This document shows positions 9,063-16,370 of a stretch of 64,000 nucleotides of DNA, in pieces. Each line of letters starts with the position of its first letter. Within the stretch, counting starts at the first letter, position 1. The stretch comes from Bacteroides sp. OM05-12. GTDB taxonomy: Bacteria; Bacteroidota; Bacteroidia; Bacteroidales; Bacteroidaceae. Under the pieces are notes generated by a model. That model made no database searches. It was not told where the DNA came from and was given only the letters and a program-made list of their open reading frames with translations. The position numbers were made by a program, and so were the translations under genes. The stretch lies in NCBI RefSeq assembly GCF_003438995.1, contig NZ_QSUN01000001.1, forward strand, positions 310,001-374,000, read 5' to 3'.

Positions 9063-9839
9063 ATGCGCTTTCTTACTTTTATAATACTATTCTTCACTTT
9101 TCATGGGCTACTCCATACACAAACCGTACAAGTAGACTATGTAGGTGATCCGATTTCCCAAAAAGACCACCAGAAAATAGAACAGATGTTACGCTACGAA
9201 GTAAAATTCTATTCTCAATTCGGACTACCCGATACACTCAGTCTACAAATGCATGTATTTAAAAGAAAAATGGACGGAATTGCTTATCTGGCAGGAAAAA
9301 ACATATTTCTACACAGAAGCATAATTGGTATGTATTCATCCAGTCTGAACAAAGCATTTATTTTAGGATGGGAAGACGGACGAGAAAAAACTCTTGGAGT
9401 CATTTATCATGAACTAAGTCATCATTTCACCAGAAAAATAACTAATAATCATCCGCCCATTTGGCTAAACGAAGGCTTGGCTGAATTTTTTGAACATTGC
9501 AAAATAAATAAAAAAGGAATCGAACATACTCTTACCGAATATGAACAAGGAAGAATCCGTACCATGTATATGCTTGATGAGATAAATTTATCGACATTTG
9601 TAAATAAGAACAACAAACAATTCTTGGAACAAGAATACACAGATGAACAATATTCCTATATCCTATCTCATGCTCTTGTCACCTTTTGGATAGAAAAAGT
9701 TCCTAATCAGATTTTCAAAGATTTCATTTCTGCATTACAAGACCCGGATGATCGTTCAACTATTTTTCAATTAATAGACCGCATCTACCCAAAAGGATTC
9801 AAACAGTTTGAACAAGACTTTAAAACATTTTGCGAATAG
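9063..9839 (+). CDS. exported gluzincin-type zinc metallopeptidase
   Basis: A 258-residue exported protein with signal peptide MRFLTFIILFFTFHG. It carries HELSHH (HExxH zinc motif) followed about 20 residues later by NEGLAEFFE, the third-ligand helix of gluzincin peptidases similar to the DUF1570 and M1-like groups. The frame is open back to 9027, but the internal ATG at 9063 gives a clean signal peptide and avoids overlap with the preceding gene. It ends about 12 bp from the convergent radical SAM gene. Substrate unknown. Pairing with a catalytically degenerate M23 protein suggests envelope maintenance, which is inference. Confidence 0.8.
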   Translation: MRFLTFIILFFTFHGLLHTQTVQVDYVGDPISQKDHQKIEQMLRYEVKFYSQFGLPDTLSLQMHVFKRKMDGIAYLAGKNIFLHRSIIGMYSSSLNKAFILGWEDGREKTLGVIYHELSHHFTRKITNNHPPIWLNEGLAEFFEHCKINKKGIEHTLTEYEQGRIRTMYMLDEINLSTFVNKNNKQFLEQEYTDEQYSYILSHALVTFWIEKVPNQIFKDFISALQDPDDRSTIFQLIDRIYPKGFKQFEQDFKTFCE

Positions 9840-9850
9840 ATAGTTACTTA

Positions 9851-10627
9851 TTAATAAGATGCGGTAGCATAAATTCCTTCTCTCGCCAATAATTCAACTA
9901 TACGATCCAGTTCCTCATGGGATGCTTTAAGAAGATCTTGGTCAGGAGTTTCTCTATCAATTGTATAAATCATTACCTGACGGGGAGCAATGGACTTTAC
10001 AGTCTCAATCCACGGCAATACATATTCATCAGAGGTATTATCAACACTTTTCCCCTGATAAGTACCTTTCATAAACATCGTCTGAATGATTAAATTCCCG
10101 TTAAAGACTTTCAGATGGCTTATTATTTCATTCACATCATAATGACCGGCAGGACGGTCTACCATATCAATATACTCTGCACTGACCGTATCAAGCTTTA
10201 GTATGTTATTATCAATCTTATTCAATGCTTCAAAAACCTTAGGACGATGAATAAAAGTGGAATTACTCAATACACTGACTTTGGCATTCGGAAAATATTT
10301 ATCACGAAGTTCTAACGTATCATTTATTATTTCCGGGAAATGCGGATGTGCAGTAGGTTCTCCGTTTCCTGCAAAAGTAAATACATCCGGTTTAGGACCA
10401 TTTACCGACATATCTTTCAAACGGTTTTCCAATACTTCATAAACCTCTTCTCTGGTAGGCATCGGTTTCTTAGGACGATGATCGGAATTAAAACCGCATT
10501 CACAATAAATACAATCAAATGAACATACTTTTCCGTCCGATGGAAGCAAATTAATTCCTAAAGAAACTCCTAAACGACGACTGTGAATAGGACCAAAAAT
10601 GGGAGAAGGATAAATAACAGTTGACAT
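9851..10627 (-). CDS. radical SAM protein (COG0731-like)
   Basis: A 258-residue radical SAM enzyme. The cluster-binding pattern is CSFDCIYC, that is CxxxCxxC, followed by ECGF, within the first 50 residues after the FGPIHSRRLGVSLGINLLP segment typical of the COG0731 group related to wyosine-type enzymes. The FAGNGEPTAHP stretch is the SAM-binding GGEP-like strand. No C-terminal extra cluster domain is present, so it is a minimal radical SAM barrel. The reaction is unknown. It has its own -7 element at 10654-10661 and converges on the metallopeptidase gene. Confidence 0.88.
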   Translation of the reverse strand: MSTVIYPSPIFGPIHSRRLGVSLGINLLPSDGKVCSFDCIYCECGFNSDHRPKKPMPTREEVYEVLENRLKDMSVNGPKPDVFTFAGNGEPTAHPHFPEIINDTLELRDKYFPNAKVSVLSNSTFIHRPKVFEALNKIDNNILKLDTVSAEYIDMVDRPAGHYDVNEIISHLKVFNGNLIIQTMFMKGTYQGKSVDNTSDEYVLPWIETVKSIAPRQVMIYTIDRETPDQDLLKASHEELDRIVELLAREGIYATASY

Positions 10628-10653
10628 AAACTCTATCTTTTAAAAATCCAAAA

Positions 10654-10661
10654 CAAAGATA
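10654..10661 (-). promoter_or_regulatory. promoter -7 element of the radical SAM gene
   Basis: CAAAGATA on plus reads TATCTTTG on minus, an exact TAnnTTTG match, about 27 bp before the start codon. Confidence 0.6.
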
Positions 10662-10694
10662 ACAAATCTATTTCTGAAATGACCGACAAATAAC

Positions 10695-12773
10695 TCAGAA
10701 CTTATATCTTATTTGCATATTCATATCCGATTTCTTATTTCCCGCAATCATTTCCAATCCTGTGCCTATCTCATCTCTATCCATATATTTACTTTGGGAG
10801 ATTTTAACAAGAGCTGTTAAATACTTGTTGAAATCATACCGAACATGCAAAGAAGTACGAATACCTTTTCCATAAAATGAAGGCAATGACAATGAGTATA
10901 ACATACCTTTTTCATAGGTAGTTAGCCGTGATTCATAATTATCCGTATCGAAGAATCCATAATTAACAGATAGTTGTAAAGGTAGTTGTTGAAAACTATA
11001 AGAAAACATTTGTGAAAGCATAAATCCATGACTGGAAGAAACGTTTTCAGGATGAATAATCACAAAATCAACTGTAGTCCGTAATGAAAAAAACTTCTGT
11101 AAAGTATATCCTAATTGATAACGAAGTTTATGCTTCACATAAGGACAAGTTATCTTTTTCTCTCCTATATAATTTTGATCTTTTACTTTATATTGATAAC
11201 GCAAAAACATAGTCATATTACGTTTCGGGGTATATGTAGCTTGTACTAAACCGTCAAAACCTGAAGAAGGTTTATCAACACCATAACGTAACCATGGAAA
11301 ATGAAAAAAATCTGCATAAGCAGATAATTTCCAATATTTTATAGGATTAGCTTCTACACCCATATAAAAACCATTTTCATTACGTATATCACTTCCTTCC
11401 GAAATAGAACGGGCAAACCAAGCTGCATATCCTTTATCATAATAACGTTGTAACATTACCAGTTGATAACCTGAAAAAGGAGTAAAACGAAGTATATTAA
11501 GTATAGCCACTCTCCCACTCTGGCAAATAGCTGCTTCACCCACAAAAGACAATTTATTCCAGCGATATTTATAATCTATTCCCAATGTATAAAAACATTT
11601 ACCTCTAGGATAGAATATATTATAGGGCTTAATATCCGGAATGAACAGTCGGTTAAAAAAGTTATAAACACCTGTTAAACCTAGGTGAAAAGTATTATTT
11701 TTATATGTAATATTCCCTCCTAATACCTGCATAACCGTATTTTCTTTTCTTTCAAAATCATGTATAAGTCGATGAATTCCATCTTTTTTCAACGAAGTTA
11801 TTAACTTATTTTCCACAGTAGCATCCAATTTTCTATGAGAATAAAAAGCAGTTAAAACAAAACATTTTAATTGATAAGAAGCTGCTATTCCGCGAAAATA
11901 ATTATATTCATCTGTTGATGAATGTTTGTGTATCCCATTATTCTTATAACTAATTGTTGCAATGGAAGAAGATTTTCCCATACTATAATCTGTATTCATC
12001 ACTAATCCAAGACCAAAACTTAATCTATAATTACCTAATACTAAAGCTTTTAAATAATTCATATTTTTCAATAGAAAATAGAAAGAATAATAATCATATC
12101 CTTTCTTATTCTGTTTTCTAAAAAAAGGTTCTCCAGCATCTTTTTCTGCAGTAAAACCAAAATATAATTGTTCTTTGTAATGAAATCCATAACGTAAAGA
12201 ATGATAAAGTGGAGAACCTAAATAATGTTTATTCGGATTCTCTTGTAAAACACTATCGGAAATTGATTTATAACCTGATTTTTTATTCAAAGGAATATCT
12301 GAGCGAGTTATTAATTCATGCTTTCCATATTTCAACATTTTCTTAAACGAAGGAGTTGAAATATTCTCTTTATACTCTCCCAGATATACAAATGGAAGAA
12401 GATATTGAATTGTCTGTCTATCCATTCCTTCTATCATTTGCAATTCATAGATTGTTTGCATCGGACCGGAAATATAAAGATAGAAAAGGATATTTTCAAT
12501 TTGAATATCAGAAAGAAAAGGAAATTGTTCTAATTGTTCTTTTGTAACAGCATTAATATTAAACGGTTGATTATTTAGTTCTGATAGTTCCTCAATATAA
12601 TTCTCAACACTTTTCTCTTCTTCCGCCTCATCAGACGATATTTGCTCGATAATTTCTTCCCAATCCGTTGTAGAATTATTCTGTGAAAAGAGTTTATTAA
12701 CAGATAAACTCATTGAAAAACAAATTATTAACAAAGAAATAAACAATCGGTTAATATTATTCTGTATATCCAT
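10695..12773 (-). CDS. helix-hairpin-helix plus outer-membrane beta-barrel protein
   Basis: A 692-residue exported protein. A signal peptide (LFISLLIICFSMSLSV) is followed by an acidic stretch and a helix-hairpin-helix-like segment (about residues 55-140: FNINAVTKEQLEQFPFLSDIQ and LQMIEGMDRQTIQYLLPF) as in ComEA-type proteins. From about residue 180 to the end the protein alternates short aromatic-rich strands (SFYFLLKNMNYLKALVLGNYRLSFG, closing with MNMQIRYKF), as outer-membrane barrels do, with a terminal phenylalanine. The ATG at 12773 lies 5 bp after the stop of the upstream barrel gene and is preferred to an upstream start at 12800 that would overlap it. The helix-hairpin-helix/barrel combination occurs in Bacteroidetes, but I know no assigned function. 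Codon use is strongly AT-rich. Confidence 0.75.
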   Translation of the reverse strand: MDIQNNINRLFISLLIICFSMSLSVNKLFSQNNSTTDWEEIIEQISSDEAEEEKSVENYIEELSELNNQPFNINAVTKEQLEQFPFLSDIQIENILFYLYISGPMQTIYELQMIEGMDRQTIQYLLPFVYLGEYKENISTPSFKKMLKYGKHELITRSDIPLNKKSGYKSISDSVLQENPNKHYLGSPLYHSLRYGFHYKEQLYFGFTAEKDAGEPFFRKQNKKGYDYYSFYFLLKNMNYLKALVLGNYRLSFGLGLVMNTDYSMGKSSSIATISYKNNGIHKHSSTDEYNYFRGIAASYQLKCFVLTAFYSHRKLDATVENKLITSLKKDGIHRLIHDFERKENTVMQVLGGNITYKNNTFHLGLTGVYNFFNRLFIPDIKPYNIFYPRGKCFYTLGIDYKYRWNKLSFVGEAAICQSGRVAILNILRFTPFSGYQLVMLQRYYDKGYAAWFARSISEGSDIRNENGFYMGVEANPIKYWKLSAYADFFHFPWLRYGVDKPSSGFDGLVQATYTPKRNMTMFLRYQYKVKDQNYIGEKKITCPYVKHKLRYQLGYTLQKFFSLRTTVDFVIIHPENVSSSHGFMLSQMFSYSFQQLPLQLSVNYGFFDTDNYESRLTTYEKGMLYSLSLPSFYGKGIRTSLHVRYDFNKYLTALVKISQSKYMDRDEIGTGLEMIAGNKKSDMNMQIRYKF

Positions 12774-12777
12774 TGAT

Positions 12778-13593
12778 TCAGAAGTTAAATAGCAAGCCAC
12801 AACATGAATAAAAACCTAATACAGGATGCCTATTAAATGCTAAATCTATTACAAAAGGAGAAATATTGATACCCAATCCAAATGAAGGAGTAAATGGTTT
12901 AGCATACATTCCTGCACGAATACTCAATTGTTTAATAGGAATATATTCCATCCCTAATTTTACTATTGCAGGATATAAAAAATCTTTCTCCAACTCTCCT
13001 GTTACTAAAAAATATTTTGCTATTTCATAGGAAACTCCAACTGATAAAATTACCGATATATCAGATTTATTCTCTCCTACTTTAATACCTGTTCTTAAAG
13101 GATTTACAGCTAATACTGATAATATAAGATGTTTTATTGGTTTTATATAAACACCTATATCTCCTGTTACTAATGACTTATTCGTTTCTTTATCAGAGTA
13201 ATGCAAATTTAAATAGTTAATGCGAATACCTAAACCTAAGTAAGAAGACAGTTTTTTATACACATTGACACTAACCATTGTTTCGTGATATGCATTGAAT
13301 CCGAAACGAGACATATATAATCCTGTATTTAAATACTTATTAGGCAAATTAATTAGACCTGCATACGTTGATAATTCCTTAACCCCATAACGATTAACAT
13401 ATTGCAAAGATGCACTACGAACAGTAGTAAAAGAACAGCTTGCCGGATTAGCAAATCCAGGCAATACAGATAGAGTATTTCCCATAGAATAAGCCTTAGC
13501 ATCTATATATTGATAGACATCCAAGGCTTTACAAATACTTAAGAAGTATGGAAAAACAGTAAAGTAGAGGATGCTTATTAAAAAGCATTTCAT
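12778..13593 (-). CDS. PorV/PorQ-like outer-membrane barrel protein
   Basis: A 271-residue exported protein with signal peptide followed by DAKAYSMGNTLSVLPGFANPAS. This is the MG(N)...NPA opening typical of the PorV/PorQ/FadL-type barrels of Bacteroidetes. Short beta strands run to the C-terminal GLLFNF. It is shorter than P. gingivalis PorQ, so the name is only a family relation. It is immediately upstream of the helix-hairpin-helix barrel gene (4-bp gap) and lies in the same AT-rich block as porZ, both suggestive of an outer-membrane role. Whether it belongs to a working type IX secretion system is inference. Confidence 0.65.
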   Translation of the reverse strand: MKCFLISILYFTVFPYFLSICKALDVYQYIDAKAYSMGNTLSVLPGFANPASCSFTTVRSASLQYVNRYGVKELSTYAGLINLPNKYLNTGLYMSRFGFNAYHETMVSVNVYKKLSSYLGLGIRINYLNLHYSDKETNKSLVTGDIGVYIKPIKHLILSVLAVNPLRTGIKVGENKSDISVILSVGVSYEIAKYFLVTGELEKDFLYPAIVKLGMEYIPIKQLSIRAGMYAKPFTPSFGLGINISPFVIDLAFNRHPVLGFYSCCGLLFNF

Positions 13594-13696
13594 CTAATAT
13601 TTTTTATATTCGGCGAAGTTAGTTAAAATAGGCTTATAAGACAAAGTTATCAACAAATAATTGTTAGTAACCTAATTAAAATAAAATAGAATGATG

Positions 13697-13704
13697 TATT
13701 TTTG
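13697..13704 (+). promoter_or_regulatory. promoter -7 element of the DUF4294 gene, nearly leaderless
   Basis: TATTTTTG is an exact TAnnTTTG match ending only 5 bp before the ATG at 13710. Transcription would start within about 0-2 bases of the start codon, giving a leaderless or nearly leaderless mRNA if this is the promoter. Confidence 0.5.
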
Positions 13705-13709
13705 CCCAT

Positions 13710-14312
13710 ATGAAAGGAACTGTAAAAATAGTAATCATACTCTGTTTCATAGTCTTATGCGCATTTAAAACAAAGGCTCAACAGCAAATGTCAATCAGTG
13801 GCAAGTTAGTTCCTGTATGTGTTTATAATGGAGATACTATTCCTTGTGTTACTTTACGTAATACATATATATTTCCTGAATTAAAATTTAAAAATAAAAA
13901 AGAACAACTAGAATATTATCGTTTAGTACGTAATGTAAAAAAAACACTTCCTATTGCACGAATTATTAACCGTACTATTCTTGAAACTTATGAGTACATG
14001 GAAACACTTCCAAATAAAAAAGCTAAAGAAAAACATTTGAAACGTGTTGAAAAAGGCTTGAAAGAACAATACACTCCAATGATGAAGAAACTAACTTTTG
14101 CACAAGGTAAATTACTCATAAAATTAGTGGATAGAGAATGTAATCAATCTTCTTATGAATTAGTTAAGGCTTTTATGGGACCTTTTAAAGCAGGTTTTTA
14201 TCAAACTTTTGCTGCATTATTCGGAGCTAGTCTTAAAAAACAATATGATGCAGAAGGAAATGATAAATTAACTGAAAGAGTTATCACACTAGTAGAAAAT
14301 GGACAGTTATGA
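13710..14312 (+). CDS. DUF4294 family exported protein
   Basis: A 200-residue exported protein of the Bacteroidetes DUF4294 family. A signal peptide (IVIILCFIVLCAFKTKAQ) is followed by a beta-rich opening (GDTIPCVTLRNTYIFPELKFK). A long, basic, helical region then contains the family core YYRLVRNVKKTLPIARI and KLLIKLVDRECNQSSYELVKAF. The function of the family is not known. It is flanked on both sides by minus-strand genes and has an unusually close promoter element. Confidence 0.85.
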   Translation: MKGTVKIVIILCFIVLCAFKTKAQQQMSISGKLVPVCVYNGDTIPCVTLRNTYIFPELKFKNKKEQLEYYRLVRNVKKTLPIARIINRTILETYEYMETLPNKKAKEKHLKRVEKGLKEQYTPMMKKLTFAQGKLLIKLVDRECNQSSYELVKAFMGPFKAGFYQTFAALFGASLKKQYDAEGNDKLTERVITLVENGQL

Positions 14313-14332
14313 ACTAGCTGTTTAAAACTCTG

Positions 14333-14878
14333 TCAAATCCTAATACTCAACTTTTTAAAGAAATCCCAAATGACAATTCCTGTCGTTACAGAAACATTTA
14401 ATGAATGTTTAGTACCATATTGAGGAATTTCTACACAACCATCACAATGATCCACTACTTCTTGTTTCACTCCTTTTACTTCATTTCCCATTATAATAGC
14501 ATACTTCTTATATGGATCTAAATCTAATTCATCAAGCATTGTACTTCCTTCCACTTGTTCAATAGCCAATACAATATATCCTCGTTTCTTAAGATTATCT
14601 ACTGCATCCACAGTAGATTCAAAATATTTCCAATCTACAGTAAATTCAGCACCTAAAGCTGTTTTATGAATTTCTGGATGCGGAGGAACAGCTGTAATAC
14701 CACAAAGATAAATACATTCTATACGAAAAGCATCTGATGTACGAAATACAGAACCTATATTATGTAGACTCCTTATGTCATCTAATACAACAATCAAAGG
14801 TAACTTTTCAGCTACTTTAAATTCTTCTATACTTATTCGATTAAGTTCCGTAATTTTAAGTTTTTTCATGCTATTCAT
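14333..14878 (-). CDS. SpoU/TrmH-family RNA 2'-O-methyltransferase
   Basis: A 181-residue SPOUT-fold RNA ribose methyltransferase. The three family motifs are visible: LDDIRSLHNIGSVFRTSDAF (motif 1), IIMGNEVKGV (motif 2) and IPQYGTKHSLNVSVTTGI (motif 3, the trefoil-knot SAM site). It lacks the N-terminal RNA-binding extension of RlmB, so it is the short type that usually acts on tRNA or rRNA; the target nucleotide cannot be told. ATG codons at 14878 and 14869 are both usable. The -7 element at 14890-14897 leaves a leader of about 8 or 17 nt respectively. Confidence 0.9.
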   Translation of the reverse strand: MNSMKKLKITELNRISIEEFKVAEKLPLIVVLDDIRSLHNIGSVFRTSDAFRIECIYLCGITAVPPHPEIHKTALGAEFTVDWKYFESTVDAVDNLKKRGYIVLAIEQVEGSTMLDELDLDPYKKYAIIMGNEVKGVKQEVVDHCDGCVEIPQYGTKHSLNVSVTTGIVIWDFFKKLSIRI

Positions 14879-14889
14879 TTTATCTATCG

Positions 14890-14897
14890 CAAAGATA
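14890..14897 (-). promoter_or_regulatory. promoter -7 element of the TrmH-family gene
   Basis: CAAAGATA on plus reads TATCTTTG on minus, an exact TAnnTTTG match, 12 bp before the first ATG. Confidence 0.55.
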
Positions 14898-15112
14898 CTA
14901 ACAATTCACAATACCCAGTTAATAACCATTGAAAAGCTGTCAAAAGAATCAGAAAAGAAATTCATAAATTACACTTGCATAAATCATAAAAAGGTTCATA
15001 GAAGAACGTAAATAAACAATCCAAATTAATAATAATAAACTTTATTCTTGTGTTTAAACATCTTTTTACCCCGATTTTAAATCAAATATATTAGAAAGTT
15101 TCTAACTTTGCA

Positions 15113-15120
15113 TATTATCA
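15113..15120 (+). promoter_or_regulatory. candidate promoter of nadA with a 200-nt leader
   Basis: TAACTTTG, an exact TAnnTTTG match, is the only good one I see between 14898 and the nadA start. It would give an AT-rich 5' leader of about 200 nt. The 447-bp gap 14879-15325 holds this element, the TrmH promoter and the direct repeats at 15246-15290, and no gene. Confidence 0.5.
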
Positions 15121-15245
15121 ACAATATGTTAATAGAAAACTATATAGTATTAATAATCAACTAATAAATTAAGTTCTTAGCTGTTTATAAAATATTAATA
15201 ACTGAATATTTTCAAATAATAACTTTAAAAGCAAGAAAAACAATA

Positions 15246-15290
15246 TATTATTACCAACATTATTAACCGACTATTATTACTAACATTGTT
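15246..15290. repeat. 19-bp imperfect direct repeat ahead of nadA
   Basis: Two copies of a 19-bp sequence, TATTATTACCAACATTATT at 15246-15264 and TATTATTACTAACATTGTT at 15272-15290, differ at two positions and repeat with a 26-bp period. They end 35 bp before the nadA ATG. They could be a pair of regulator sites or a product of the low sequence complexity here. Confidence 0.5.
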
Positions 15291-15325
15291 TTTTTTAAAT
15301 TTAAAAAAGAAAAAATATAAATATA

Positions 15326-16318
15326 ATGAGTAAAGAAGAATGGTTAAAAAAAGGTTTTATAGATGAACCTATAGATAAATCGATAGATTTGAAAAAAGCT
15401 ATAAATGAACTCCGCAAAGAAAAAAATGCTGTAATCCTTGCCCACTATTATCAACAAGGAGATTTACAAGATATAGCAGATTATGTTGGTGATAGTTTGG
15501 CATTAGCTCAGTGGGCTGCAAAAACTACCGCAGATATTATTGTTTTGTGTGGTGTTCATTTTATGGGAGAGACAGCTAAAGTTATTTGTCCTGATAAAAA
15601 AGTCTTAGTACCTGATTTAAATGCCGGATGTTCTTTGGCTGATAGTTGTCCTGCTGATAGATTTGTACAGTTTGTCAAAGAGCATTCCGAATATACGGTT
15701 ATTTCTTATGTTAATACAACCGCAGCGGTAAAAGCAGTTACTGATATAGTAGTTACTTCAACAAATGCATGTCAAATTGTAGAAAGCTTTCCCAAAGATG
15801 AGAAAATAATCTTTGGTCCGGATAGAAATTTAGGTAATTATATTAACTCTATTACCAACAGAAATATGTTGTTATGGGATGGTGCATGCCATGTACATGA
15901 ACAATTTTCTGTTGAAAAGATTGTAGAATTGAAAAAACAGTATCCTAATGCAGTAATTCTTGCCCATCCTGAATGTAAGAGCGTAGTTTTAAAGTTGGCT
16001 GATGTAGTAGGGTCTACAGCTACTTTATTAAAATATGCCGTTAAATCGGATAAAAATGAGTTTATTGTAGCTACAGAATCGGGTATTATTCATGAGATGA
16101 GAAAACAATGCCCTCAGAAAACATTTATTCCTGCTCCTCCTAATGATAGTACATGTGCATGCAATGAATGTAATTTTATGCGATTAAACACTTTAGAAAA
16201 ACTTTATAATTGTTTGAAATATGAGTTTCCAACTATTGAAGTCGATGAAAAAATAGCAAAAGAGGCTGTTAAGCCTATAAAGAAAATGTTAGAAATTTCT
16301 CGAAGATTAGGGTTATAA
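15326..16318 (+). CDS. nadA: quinolinate synthase
   Basis: A 330-residue 4Fe-4S enzyme that condenses iminoaspartate (made by NadB, 3354-4928) with dihydroxyacetone phosphate to quinolinate. The family opening NAVILAHYYQQGDLQDIADYVGDS is followed by VDVxCGVHFMGETAK-type sequence, and the cluster cysteines lie in NAGCSLADSC, the STNACQ segment and STCACNECNFM. ILAHPEC, near mid-protein, is another signature. The gene is AT-rich compared with leuS or mutS. It stands alone with a long AT-rich leader and a strong bidirectional terminator after it. Confidence 0.95.
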   Translation: MSKEEWLKKGFIDEPIDKSIDLKKAINELRKEKNAVILAHYYQQGDLQDIADYVGDSLALAQWAAKTTADIIVLCGVHFMGETAKVICPDKKVLVPDLNAGCSLADSCPADRFVQFVKEHSEYTVISYVNTTAAVKAVTDIVVTSTNACQIVESFPKDEKIIFGPDRNLGNYINSITNRNMLLWDGACHVHEQFSVEKIVELKKQYPNAVILAHPECKSVVLKLADVVGSTATLLKYAVKSDKNEFIVATESGIIHEMRKQCPQKTFIPAPPNDSTCACNECNFMRLNTLEKLYNCLKYEFPTIEVDEKIAKEAVKPIKKMLEISRRLGL

Positions 16319-16320
16319 AT

Positions 16321-16361
16321 AAAAAAGCTATCTCATAATAGAAAATTGAGATAGCTTTTTT
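16321..16361. terminator. bidirectional intrinsic terminator between nadA and porZ
   Basis: Perfect 15-bp inverted repeat, AAAAAAGCTATCTCA (16321-16335) and TGAGATAGCTTTTTT (16347-16361). It has U-runs in both directions and sits between the convergent nadA and porZ genes. Confidence 0.9.
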
Positions 16362-16370
16362 ATTTATGAA

